A stretch of 55,124 nucleotides of DNA from contig CAZKYC010000022.1 of NCBI GenBank assembly GCA_964556895.1, positions 1 through 55,124 of the forward strand, read 5' to 3'. The translations under genes and the position numbers were made by a program. The notes under the pieces are model-generated. The model did not search any database. It was not told the DNA's origin and worked only from the letters and a program-made list of their open reading frames with translations. How positions within the stretch are numbered: position 1 is the first letter of the stretch; every line of letters starts with the position of its first letter. This document shows positions 37,053 through 45,449 of the stretch, one piece after another. Source of the DNA: Hinthialibacter sp964556895. GTDB taxonomy: Bacteria; Hinthialibacterota; Hinthialibacteria; Hinthialibacterales; Hinthialibacteraceae.

Positions 37053-37985
37053 ATGCGCGCAATCTTTTTTGGAACTCCTCATTTTGCCCTGCCTACCCTT
37101 CGCGCCATGCACGAATCACCATCAATCGAAATCACTGGCGTTTTGACCCAGCCTGACCGACCCGCGGGGCGAGGCAAGAAACTGCGCCCTTCCCCGATTA
37201 AAGAACTCGCCCTTGAACTTGGCTATGATGTTTTGTCTCCAGAGAAACTCAAAGAGCCTGATGTAATGCTCTGGCTGCAAAAACAAAACCCCGATGTGAT
37301 TGTGGTTGTGGCGTATGGCGGGTTTGTGATTCAATCCGTCCGCGAGTTGCCCAAGCACGGCTGTGTTAACCTTCACCCTTCGTTGTTGCCCAAATATCGC
37401 GGCGCCGCGCCCATGCAATGGGCGATCATGAACGGCGACGCGGCGACCGGCAACTCAACCATGTATCTCTCAGCCGGGTGGGACGAAGGCGACGTGATCT
37501 ATCAAGAAGAAGAGCCGATTCGCCCCGAAGACGATTATGGCTCGTTATCAGAGCGTCTGTCACAATCTGGCGCGCGATTGATGGTCAAAACGTTAATTGA
37601 TATTAAGGCGGGAACCGCCCCACGCACGCCCCAGCCCGATGAAGGCGTCGTCATGGCGCCCATGATCAGCAACGAAGACGCCCAGGTCAAATGGGACCGC
37701 TCCGCGCAAGAAATCTATAACCACATTCGCGGGCTGTCGCCGGTTCCAGGCGCGTTTACGAATTACCAAGACAATCGCTGGAAACTGTATAAGACCGAAG
37801 TCATCCCCGAAGCGCCCCAAGCCCCGCCGGGGACAGTCGTGTCGACGGACTTCAACACCGTGCGCGTCGCGGCCCAAGACGCCGTTATCGAAATTCTCGA
37901 ACTTCAGCCGTGCGGAAAACGGCGCATGACAGCGGCGGACTTTTTACGCGGCCATCCAATTAAAACGGGCGGGCGCTGCGAATAA
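37053..37985 (+). CDS. fmt: Methionyl-tRNA formyltransferase
   Basis: A 310-residue enzyme that formylates Met on initiator tRNA. It starts with FFGTPHFALP, has the basic loop GRGKKLRPSPIK and the catalytic region NLHPSLLPKYRGAAP. The C-terminal OB-like domain is present. I chose the ATG at 37053 (a GTG precedes it in frame by one codon) because it matches the family start. It lies 11 bases after def. Confidence 0.96.
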   Translation: MRAIFFGTPHFALPTLRAMHESPSIEITGVLTQPDRPAGRGKKLRPSPIKELALELGYDVLSPEKLKEPDVMLWLQKQNPDVIVVVAYGGFVIQSVRELPKHGCVNLHPSLLPKYRGAAPMQWAIMNGDAATGNSTMYLSAGWDEGDVIYQEEEPIRPEDDYGSLSERLSQSGARLMVKTLIDIKAGTAPRTPQPDEGVVMAPMISNEDAQVKWDRSAQEIYNHIRGLSPVPGAFTNYQDNRWKLYKTEVIPEAPQAPPGTVVSTDFNTVRVAAQDAVIEILELQPCGKRRMTAADFLRGHPIKTGGRCE

Positions 37986-37988
37986 ATC

Positions 37989-39542
37989 ATGCGCAAACTA
38001 TCGCCGCTCCAATCTGACCTGGCCATTCACGCTGTTTGCTTTGTTGTTCAATTCATCCTGTTATTCGCCATTGGCGCGCCAAAGTTTGGCACGACGCCGC
38101 CGTGGATGGTGCCGTTTTATTGCATTCTGCTTTCATTGACCATCATGCGCATCAAAGAGCGCATTCCAGAGTATGGAACGCGCCTGGTGATGGTTCCCGC
38201 GATATTGATCTCGCTGTTTATCGCCATCGGCTTGTTGATCGACATGCCCCGTTCGTTTTGGGCGTACATCGTCCCCCGGTATTTGTCAGTCAGCGTGAGG
38301 GTTGTCTGGATGCAACTAACGTTTTTGTTGTTGCACCCTGACGTGTTCAGGCATGTCTGCCGCTGGTGTTCGAACGCGCATGAATGGCTGAAAAGCAACG
38401 GGTACTATGGCTGGAAGATTTGGGTCCCCGCGCTGATCGTGGGCATGTTGTTGTGGCTCATTCGCAGCCAAAACATTTCGTACGACGGTTATGACTGGCT
38501 GCTTGTCACCGTCTTGCCCAAACACTGGATTTTATACCTGCGCGAGCCGCTGAGCCTGTTGATCCTTCGCGGGGCGACGTTTTGGGGCGCAAAGTTGTTT
38601 CATTGGGGGCCGTATTGCAGCATCACCGTGGTCACCATCGCGTGTGGAATTCTAACAACGATTCTGCTAAGCCGCGTCGTGAGTTGGCTCGCGCCCAAAC
38701 CGTATGCCGCGATGATATTGGTCTTGGCGGCGTCATGCGGCGGGTATACCCAAATCTTTGCGGGCAACATCGAGGTCTACGCCATTCTTCATCTCGGCCT
38801 GGCGTTTTACTTGTTCACCGCCATGAAGTATGTACGCGACGGCTGGCCGGGATGGGCGCCCGGCATAGCGTTTGGCATGTTGTTCTGCATCCACCTCTCA
38901 GCCGGGTGGTGGCTGCCCGCGTTCTTGCTCTTGCCCTGGTTGAAGATCGTTAAGAATGGCGCGCAACAAAACTCGTTGTTTGACGCGGGGATCTACTATC
39001 TGGCGTCGCTGGCGTTTGTTGTGGCGTTCTTCTCATTTCTCGCCCAACATGGCTACGATGGAAACTTCATCCAACTGTTCGGGCATTTCTTCAGCGACCA
39101 GGTAATGTATGTCGGCACCGACGCGGCGATGTTTCGCCCGGCCAGCGACTACTTCACTTGGGATTATTACATGGACATGGCCAACGAGTTTTTCTATCTC
39201 GCGCCTGCGGCCGTCATTTTGTTCGTTGTATTATTGGTTTCTATTCACCGCTGGGGCGGCTTTGACCCGGCGTTGGCGTGGATAAGCGTTATCGCGTTCT
39301 GGTATTTCATCTACACCATCACCTGGCGGCCTGACCGCCTGTTCCCGATGGACTGGGACTTGTTCAGCGGACTCACGATCCCAGCGGTGTTATTGATCGG
39401 CGGCTTGGTCTCTCGCTTGAAGCTGAACCAAACGGCAGTCAGTTACCTCTTATATCAAGCGACGGTGTTTTCGTTTATCTATCTTCTCTTACAACTCACC
39501 CGCAACCACTTCAAAGCCACATCCTGGCCGCTGTATTACTAA
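37989..39542 (+). CDS. Polytopic membrane protein, possibly GT-C-like
   Basis: A 517-residue protein with about twelve hydrophobic segments. An acidic SYDGYDWLL loop near residue 165 recalls the first-loop motif of GT-C glycosyltransferases, but the rest is not diagnostic. It begins 3 bases after the fmt stop and is probably co-transcribed. The substrate and function are unknown. The following 175 bases to the lipoprotein gene hold nothing I can name. Confidence 0.55.
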   Translation: MRKLSPLQSDLAIHAVCFVVQFILLFAIGAPKFGTTPPWMVPFYCILLSLTIMRIKERIPEYGTRLVMVPAILISLFIAIGLLIDMPRSFWAYIVPRYLSVSVRVVWMQLTFLLLHPDVFRHVCRWCSNAHEWLKSNGYYGWKIWVPALIVGMLLWLIRSQNISYDGYDWLLVTVLPKHWILYLREPLSLLILRGATFWGAKLFHWGPYCSITVVTIACGILTTILLSRVVSWLAPKPYAAMILVLAASCGGYTQIFAGNIEVYAILHLGLAFYLFTAMKYVRDGWPGWAPGIAFGMLFCIHLSAGWWLPAFLLLPWLKIVKNGAQQNSLFDAGIYYLASLAFVVAFFSFLAQHGYDGNFIQLFGHFFSDQVMYVGTDAAMFRPASDYFTWDYYMDMANEFFYLAPAAVILFVVLLVSIHRWGGFDPALAWISVIAFWYFIYTITWRPDRLFPMDWDLFSGLTIPAVLLIGGLVSRLKLNQTAVSYLLYQATVFSFIYLLLQLTRNHFKATSWPLYY

Positions 39543-39718
39543 TAGCCCAGTTAACGGTGGGCCGATGAAGCGCCCCGTCTAGAAGAAAATCGCCAAAGCA
39601 AGGTTTCTTAGACAGGGTTCTTGTTGAACAAACAAGGGCGCATTCGCCGCAGCGAACTACGCTCCGACAACGTTCTCTACATGATTTCAAACGTGAATTG
39701 GCGCCTGAGATAAAATTT

Positions 39719-39940
39719 CTACCAAAAGTCGGCGATGTCTTCGACCGGTTCGCCCCAGCGTTTGGCGGTCAACAATTTGGGGTTCACGTCTAGAACGTTC
39801 CAGTCAGATGGGATATCGGGGTCATGGCCAGGAACCAAATCAGCCTGGTAGGATGAATACCGGGCCGAGGCGCATCCGCTCAACCCCAGTGAGACTACGG
39901 TCAATACCAGCAACAAATTACGCATCCGGTTTACCTTCAT
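39719..39940 (-). CDS. Small lipoprotein
   Basis: A 73-residue protein with an N-terminal signal ending in the lipobox LSGC (Cys23), then a polar tail with no known domain. The mature part is about 50 residues. I chose the internal ATG rather than a TTG at 40030, because the extension would lie inside the GHMP kinase gene and place the signal too far in. It may be the last gene of the minus-strand operon (58-base gap). Confidence 0.6.
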   Translation of the reverse strand: MKVNRMRNLLLVLTVVSLGLSGCASARYSSYQADLVPGHDPDIPSDWNVLDVNPKLLTAKRWGEPVEDIADFW

Positions 39941-39998
39941 ACGGTTTCTTCTAACAACGGCCTGTCGCAGCCTATTGTAACAGGGTTTGGCCGCGCGC

Positions 39999-41012
39999 TC
40001 AGGCTGACGGCGCGGCGATTTGTGGAACAATCACCTCGGCCCCGATCTTGGCGTAAACCTCGCGAAGGCGCTCGAGCATTTGGTCGTCGCCATACACGCC
40101 GATAACCGCCCCGCCCGACCCCGCAAATTTGGCCGCTGCGCCCACCAGCCGGGCGTATTTGACCAGGTTGATGTCGCTCTCGCGCAAGCGGTAAAGCGAT
40201 GAGCGCAGATCAAAGTTTTTGTTCATCAACTCGCCCAGTTTGTCTTTGTCGCCGCCTTTGAGCGCGTCGCGGGCGTCTTGGGCGAACTGAGCGAACTGTT
40301 TCATGGCGTCGACAATCTCGGCGTCGCCGCGATCAAAGCGGTCGCGAATGTTGTTATGAAAAACCTCTGATCCTTCGCCCAACCGGGTGTCATAGGCGAT
40401 GAAGATGGGCGGCAACAGCGTCGGGTCGAGCGGTTCATAGGCCCCGCTTCCTGTTAATTCCATCATGGCGCGGTCGAAGTCCATATAGACCATGTTCTCA
40501 TACACTTGAATCACACGGTCCTGCAACCCCGCGCCGATGCCCAGTTCATCGCGCTCGGCGCGAAGAATAATGTTCGGCTGAATTTCGTTAGGGATGTTCA
40601 CATTGTAATAACACATCATGGCGCGCAGCGTGGCGGTGATGATCGCGCTGGAGCCGGCCAGGCCCACCCGCGCCGGGATGTTGGATTCATACTCAATGGT
40701 GAAGTTTCGTTTAGGGAGATGAATATTTTTTTCGTCGCAATAATCGGCAAAGCACTTGATGATGGCGCGTATCAAGCGGATGCCGCCATAGTAGCCGTAG
40801 AGTTTGACGCCTTCGCGCAGGTCGTTGAGCGACGACCAGGCAGGCGCGTCAATCGAACTCTCGCGAATTTCTAAGTTAGCGGACGGGTAACACAAGACCC
40901 GTGCGCGGAAGTTTCTCACCGAAATCGAGATGGTCTTGCCGTAATAGCCGTCAGACGGGTTGCCGATCAGCCCGGCGCGCGCGTAGGCGTATGTTTCGAT
41001 GATATCTGGCAT
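39999..41012 (-). CDS. GHMP-family sugar kinase, glucuronokinase-like
   Basis: A 337-residue GHMP kinase. The N-terminus ARAGLIGNPSDGYYGKTIS resembles plant glucuronokinases (GLLGNPSDVY type), the ATP motif is PARVGLAGSSA (113-123), and the third motif is KFAGSGGAVIG near residue 295. GHMP kinases phosphorylate sugars or polyols. The N-terminal match suggests a uronic acid or related sugar as substrate, by inference. I chose the ATG at 41012, which has a strong GGGGAGG site. It lies 26 bases after an ATP-grasp-like gene. Confidence 0.8.
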   Translation of the reverse strand: MPDIIETYAYARAGLIGNPSDGYYGKTISISVRNFRARVLCYPSANLEIRESSIDAPAWSSLNDLREGVKLYGYYGGIRLIRAIIKCFADYCDEKNIHLPKRNFTIEYESNIPARVGLAGSSAIITATLRAMMCYYNVNIPNEIQPNIILRAERDELGIGAGLQDRVIQVYENMVYMDFDRAMMELTGSGAYEPLDPTLLPPIFIAYDTRLGEGSEVFHNNIRDRFDRGDAEIVDAMKQFAQFAQDARDALKGGDKDKLGELMNKNFDLRSSLYRLRESDINLVKYARLVGAAAKFAGSGGAVIGVYGDDQMLERLREVYAKIGAEVIVPQIAAPSA

Positions 41013-41038
41013 GTGTTGCCTCCCCTGGCCTCGGTGAT

Positions 41039-42430
41039 TCAATCAATCGTTGGCAATACTGACCACAAACGGCGGGTAACGCCTGGCTCGCCGTTCCAAA
41101 AACACGAGCGACCCAGGCCCGCCGGGCGTGGGTTTACATCCAACACCCACGCTTCAATTCGTCTGTCATCGTTTGTCAGGCCAATTCTCAGATCAACGCC
41201 CGCCGTCAGTCCTTCGCCAAAGGCGCGCACTGCCTGGGTTGCGCAGAATTGAACTTCGCGCAACAGCGACGGATCTGACAGCGAGATTTCGTCTTCAGCG
41301 TCAATGCGATATTGACCTAACGCGTTCCATTCTACTATACGTCCGCCCTGAGATGGAGAGGCAATCACTGCGTTTTTTGGGGCGGCGATTCCATAGCCGC
41401 TTTCGGCGATTCCAGACACAACATTGACCCGAATATCAAACCGGGCCCTTTCGTTTGTCTCTTTGTTGAACAAATTCGCTCCTGAAACGCCGCGGCGCAT
41501 CAAAACATCATCATAGTGTGTGATTGCTTGAATGTGTTGGGTGATTGCTTGGCGAGCGTTTTCATCATTCAAAAAGAAAGCCCTAACGTCTCGGCCTTCG
41601 GTCCCGTGGTTGGGCTGGATAACAACAAATGAGTTTTCTTCTTCGCGTCTATCTAAGACCGAATGAATTGCATTCTCAATCGTATCTTCATCAAATTCGG
41701 CGTTGCGTATTAACTCCGCCTCTGGCGTTCGCACTCCCCGCCCCAGCCACTTCAGGCAGCATTCAAATTTGTCGTCCATAATCGCGACTGACTGGTAAGA
41801 GTTAACGTCAACAAGGCCCAGCGATTGAAACCGCTTTGACATCGCTTCATGGACGTGAGGCGACATACACAAACAATGAACGCTGTCTATCTGCACTCCA
41901 CTGTCAAAACTCATTTCAATGAGTTGGTCATCATCAGGCGAGTAAAACGCGCCGCGCATGGCTACCCCTGCTTCACTCAGCCAATCGATATGGGCGGCAA
42001 CCACCAAGCGGCGCAGCTCGCCATAGCGCTCGAGGTCTGCGATGTACGAATCAAGCATCAGCGTAAACAAATCGTTGGCGGCGTTAGGGTATTCAAATAA
42101 CAAACAATGAACGGTGTCGCAGACGGGCGCGACGCGGGGTTGAGGCTCGATTGTCAGTGGGGGATGGAGCCGCTCGCTGTAGCAATCTTCGATCACCGAC
42201 TGTATGACGCGCTTGATAAAAAACGCATCGACCGGTCGACCATCAATCACTGGCTGCAAGAATTTTCCTGTATGCTGGTCAAGCCAGGGTGAGATGGTTT
42301 CTGAAAGAAGAACAGGAGTCGGGTGAACTTGATTGCGAATTGTTTCGATGGAACCGAACTTTGACTGCAGCGCTTCAAACAGCGCCGTTCGACATAAGGA
42401 AGAAAGAGACGGCCCACCGAAGTTTGACAT
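41039..42430 (-). CDS. ATP-grasp-like protein
   Basis: A 463-residue protein. The C-terminal half has ATP-grasp features: FVVIQPNHGTEGRDV (lysine-poor glycine loop), VLMRRGVSG, FDIRVNVV, GVDLRIG and the terminal DVNPRPAG (metal and ATP ligands). The N-terminal 200 residues are unrecognised. ATP-grasp enzymes join a carboxylate to an amine or thiol. The substrate is unknown; the GHMP kinase directly downstream suggests a shared small-molecule pathway. Good start with GAGG upstream. It lies 17 bases after hisF. Confidence 0.65.
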   Translation of the reverse strand: MSNFGGPSLSSLCRTALFEALQSKFGSIETIRNQVHPTPVLLSETISPWLDQHTGKFLQPVIDGRPVDAFFIKRVIQSVIEDCYSERLHPPLTIEPQPRVAPVCDTVHCLLFEYPNAANDLFTLMLDSYIADLERYGELRRLVVAAHIDWLSEAGVAMRGAFYSPDDDQLIEMSFDSGVQIDSVHCLCMSPHVHEAMSKRFQSLGLVDVNSYQSVAIMDDKFECCLKWLGRGVRTPEAELIRNAEFDEDTIENAIHSVLDRREEENSFVVIQPNHGTEGRDVRAFFLNDENARQAITQHIQAITHYDDVLMRRGVSGANLFNKETNERARFDIRVNVVSGIAESGYGIAAPKNAVIASPSQGGRIVEWNALGQYRIDAEDEISLSDPSLLREVQFCATQAVRAFGEGLTAGVDLRIGLTNDDRRIEAWVLDVNPRPAGLGRSCFWNGEPGVTRRLWSVLPTID

Positions 42431-42447
42431 ACGCCGCCTCGGGCTGG

Positions 42448-43224
42448 TTAGGTGTTACGAATCACAACGCCGCGCTTTTCGAGAAACTGTTTAATCTCGC
42501 CAATGGTATAGGCGCCATAGTGAATCATCGACGCAATGATCGCGGCGTCGGCCTTGCCTTCGGTAAACACCTTAAACAGGTGTTCGGGAATGCCGCCGCC
42601 GCCGCTGGCGATCACTGGGATGCCCACCGCTTCGGCGCAGGTACGGGTCAATTCGATCTCATAGCCTTGTTTAGTGCCGTCCGCGTCTATGCTGTTGACG
42701 ACGAGTTCGCCCGCGCCCAAATCTTCGCCGCGCTGACACCATTCAATGGCGTCAATGCCCATCGGCTTACGCCCGCCATTGATGAAAATTTCATAGCCTG
42801 AAGGGATGGCCTTGCTTTTATCCACTTGCTTCACGTCCATACTTAAGACAATGCACTGGCTGCCAAACGCCTGGGCGCCTTGAGAGAGAATATCAGGATT
42901 TAACACCGCCGATGAATTGAGGCTGATCTTCTCGGCGCCAGCGAGCAGCACGTTGCGCATGTCTTCCATAGTGCGCAGCCCGCCGCCGACCGAGTAGGGA
43001 ATGTATATTTCTTCCGCCGTCCGGCTGACAACGTCGATCATGATGTTGCGGGCTTCGTTGCTGGCGGTGATATCATAAAAAACAATTTCATCAGCGCCGT
43101 CGTTGTAATATTTTTTGGCCATCTCGACCGGGTCGCCCAGGTCGATGTTGTTTTTAAACTCGATCCCCTTGGTGACCTTGCCGTCGCGAACATCTAAACA
43201 GGGAATAATTCGTTTGGTTAACAT
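42448..43224 (-). CDS. hisF: Imidazole glycerol phosphate synthase, cyclase subunit HisF
   Basis: A 258-residue TIM-barrel. The catalytic acids are Asp11 (IIPCLDV) and the Asp in VLSMDVK. Phosphate loops SVGGGLRT and ASGGGG are present. With HisH it makes IGP and AICAR in histidine synthesis. The GDPVEMAKKYYNDGADEIVF block is standard. hisH lies 12 bases upstream; other his genes are absent from the window. Confidence 0.96.
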   Translation of the reverse strand: MLTKRIIPCLDVRDGKVTKGIEFKNNIDLGDPVEMAKKYYNDGADEIVFYDITASNEARNIMIDVVSRTAEEIYIPYSVGGGLRTMEDMRNVLLAGAEKISLNSSAVLNPDILSQGAQAFGSQCIVLSMDVKQVDKSKAIPSGYEIFINGGRKPMGIDAIEWCQRGEDLGAGELVVNSIDADGTKQGYEIELTRTCAEAVGIPVIASGGGGIPEHLFKVFTEGKADAAIIASMIHYGAYTIGEIKQFLEKRGVVIRNT

Positions 43225-43236
43225 TCGATGGCGTCC

Positions 43237-43863
43237 TTACGACCAGTCTTCATTGCGGCAGAAATTTTTTAACATCCGCAGCCCGATTGGCCCGCTCTTT
43301 TCGAGGTGAAACTGAGTGGCGACGATGTTCTCGAGCGCCACCGCCGAGGTGAACCTCACGCCATACTCAGTCTCGCCAATGACAACGTCTTGATCTTCTG
43401 GTTGGCAATAAAACGAGTTGACGAAATAGAGGTGAGCCGGGTTGGGCACTGACTCAAACACCGGGTGAGGCCGGGTTTGGTGTACCTGGTTCCAGCCAAT
43501 TTGAGGGACTTTCAGCGCGGTTTCGTCATTCGAGTCAGGAAACTTCCTAACAGTCCCTTTCAGGATGCCCAGACATTGAGTTTCGTCTTCTTCGCTATAG
43601 TCAAACAATATTTGAATGCCGATGCAGATAGCGAGAAACGGCTTCTTTTGATTGAGCACCTGGTCTTTGACGATCTCATCAAGGCCGGTCTTGCGCAGGA
43701 CTTCCATCGAAGCGCCCGCCGCGCCTACGCCAGGAAAGATAATGTGGCCAGACTGCTCAATGACATTCACATCCTGGGTGATTTCAGCGTCAAAGCCCAG
43801 ATAATTGACCGCGCGCTTGACGCTGGTGAGATTGCCGCCTTCATAATCAATGATCGAAATCAC
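43237..43863 (-). CDS. hisH: Imidazole glycerol phosphate synthase, glutaminase subunit HisH
   Basis: A 208-residue class I glutaminase that supplies ammonia to HisF. The nucleophile is Cys80 in AICIGIQIL, with TQFHLEKSG carrying the His/Glu pair (most homologues have HPEKSG). The oxyanion loop PGVGA is present. It lies between tyrS and hisF with gaps of 21 and 12 bases, so it belongs to the tRNA-Tyr-led operon. Confidence 0.95.
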   Translation of the reverse strand: MISIIDYEGGNLTSVKRAVNYLGFDAEITQDVNVIEQSGHIIFPGVGAAGASMEVLRKTGLDEIVKDQVLNQKKPFLAICIGIQILFDYSEEDETQCLGILKGTVRKFPDSNDETALKVPQIGWNQVHQTRPHPVFESVPNPAHLYFVNSFYCQPEDQDVVIGETEYGVRFTSAVALENIVATQFHLEKSGPIGLRMLKNFCRNEDWS

Positions 43864-43884
43864 GTCGGGTTCCTTTTGGCTAGG

Positions 43885-45027
43885 TTATCGCAGTTTGACT
43901 TTTTTCATCACGTCACGCAGTTTCTCGAGCGCTTCTTTTGGTTTGGGCTGAGAAAAATATTCGCGCACCGGAGCCAGCAGTTCGATGATGCTCTCAGCCA
44001 CGGCGGCTTTCAGATCCATCGGGTGGAGTTGCTTGTCCGCAATTGCGGCGCTGAGGTCTTCAAATGTTTCATACGAAACATTGCCGCCCCATTCGTCTTT
44101 GCGCTTGATTTCGACCGGGCCGCGGCCAAGCGCGTAGATGACATGCTGCGCCCAATTCAAGACCGGGTTAAACTCGGTCTCGCCTTCGGGACAGAACGCT
44201 TTTTTGATCTTGCGTTTGATGTCATCCGGCTCGTCTGTGATAAACACCGCCGTGTCGGGTTTTGACTTGCTCATTTTGAGCGCCGCCCACACGTCTTGTT
44301 TCTTTTCAGGGTCAATCGGCCACATGGGCGGTTTGCCCAGCCCCATCAACAAATGGTGATGCACGGCGATCGGCGCGATTCGGTTGCCATCGTTGTCTAG
44401 CATGGGCAGCGTTTTTAATTGGTTGGCGACTTCAAGCGCGATGACGTGCGCCTTGCGTTGGTCTTGGCCCGCGTGGGCGATGTGTGCGCCCAGTGCGTAA
44501 ATGTCCGCCACTTGCATGGGCGGGTAGGCCAACTTGGCGAAGTCGACCGCGTCGCCTTCAGCGCGGCCCAGAATAGTGATCGAACGCATGATTCGTTTCA
44601 GCGTAGTGTTCTTACAGACATCAATAAACGCCGTCCAATAGTCGGGCGTGTTGCGGTATAAATCAGACCCCAACACAATATTAACGTTGTCAGGGTCGCC
44701 GCCGCAGGCTTTCAGGCAACATTTCAGCCCTTCAGCGAAATAGTCATAGGCGAACGAGCGGATCAGGTCAATATCGCCGCCCAGTTTGTCGTTGATCCAA
44801 CTGTGCCAGTCGGCGAGAAAGAGGGTGCATTCCACCCCGGCGCGCTGAAAATCAGCCACTTTGGCCATACATTGGATGCCGGTGCCTAAATGAATCTCGC
44901 CGGAGATTTCAAAGCCAATGTAATGTTTGAGCGCGATATCTTTTTGAAGATATTCGCGCAGACGGTCTTCGGTGAGGGTTTCTTGTAAGTTATGAGTAAT
45001 GAGTGATACGCGTTGGTCGACATTCAT
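43885..45027 (-). CDS. tyrS: Tyrosyl-tRNA synthetase, archaeal/eukaryal type
   Basis: A 380-residue class I synthetase that matches archaeal TyrRS rather than the bacterial form. It opens with the ISGEIHLGTG signature (HIGH equivalent EIHLG, 44-48), then LADWHSWIND, CKNTTLKRIMRSI, the AYPPMQVADIY segment, KMSKS (251-255), and the C-terminal KKAFCPEGETEFNP, GGNVSYETFE and LHPMDLKAAVAE blocks. These are the landmarks of Methanocaldococcus-type TyrRS. The bacterial S4-like tail is absent. I chose the ATG at 45027; a longer frame would run into the tRNA gene. The cognate tRNA-Tyr lies 34 bases upstream on the same strand. Confidence 0.9.
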   Translation of the reverse strand: MNVDQRVSLITHNLQETLTEDRLREYLQKDIALKHYIGFEISGEIHLGTGIQCMAKVADFQRAGVECTLFLADWHSWINDKLGGDIDLIRSFAYDYFAEGLKCCLKACGGDPDNVNIVLGSDLYRNTPDYWTAFIDVCKNTTLKRIMRSITILGRAEGDAVDFAKLAYPPMQVADIYALGAHIAHAGQDQRKAHVIALEVANQLKTLPMLDNDGNRIAPIAVHHHLLMGLGKPPMWPIDPEKKQDVWAALKMSKSKPDTAVFITDEPDDIKRKIKKAFCPEGETEFNPVLNWAQHVIYALGRGPVEIKRKDEWGGNVSYETFEDLSAAIADKQLHPMDLKAAVAESIIELLAPVREYFSQPKPKEALEKLRDVMKKVKLR

Positions 45028-45061
45028 GGGAGACGTTAAGCCGTGGGCTGAAATGAAAACG

Positions 45062-45144
45062 TCCAGGGGGTAGGATTCGAACCTACGTAGTCTGACGACG
45101 GCAGGTTTACAGCCTGCTCCCTTTAGCCACTCGGGCACCCCTGG
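45062..45144 (-). tRNA. tRNA-Tyr (anticodon GTA), type II with C1-G72
   Basis: An 83-base tRNA that folds fully. The 7-pair acceptor is CCAGGGG/CCCCTGG with discriminator A. The D-arm is CCC/GGG, and the anticodon arm GCAGG/CCTGC has loop CTGTAAA and anticodon GTA at 45108-45110. The 14-base variable arm is bacterial in style, and the T-arm is GTAGG-TTCGAAT-CCTAC. CCA is not encoded. Pair 1-72 is C-G, the archaeal/eukaryal identity element; bacterial tRNA-Tyr normally has G-C. It heads the operon containing tyrS. Confidence 0.97.
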
Positions 45145-45230
45145 ATCGGTTCAGCCAATATGGAGTTATGTTGTCCGGTTTCGAGCGAAGGCGCATCATA
45201 CGCCAGCGATAAATCTCGTTCCGGCCTAAC

Positions 45231-45258
45231 ATTCTGCTTTGCGTTAGACGATTGTCAA
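45231..45258 (-). promoter_or_regulatory. Candidate promoter of the tRNA-Tyr-tyrS operon
   Basis: On the minus strand, TTGACA (45258-45253) and CAGAAT (45236-45231) are 16 bases apart, about 87 bases before the tRNA 5' end. The rest of the 305-base gap to the epimerase gene has no gene I can see. Confidence 0.45.
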
Positions 45259-45449
45259 GGCGCGGCTATAAAGGTTGAGCAGTTTTCCACTTAGCGACGC
45301 AACTTGAATGATCGAGCAACCGCCAACATAATGGCTTAGTTTGGTCGACGATATTCATAATTCAACTTGGCCAAACCGCCGCATTGTATGGATACGTTGA
45401 GTAATTTGCGGTCATAACTCACTATCACCTGAGGACTTAAAGACAAACG

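Noticed and set aside
43465..44265. 266-residue plus-strand frame over hisH and tyrS
   Set aside because: It overlaps two well-identified minus-strand genes and has no motif.
45028..45138. 37-codon N-terminal extension of tyrS
   Set aside because: It would be encoded by the tRNA-Tyr gene. The internal ATG at 45027 gives the normal archaeal TyrRS start.
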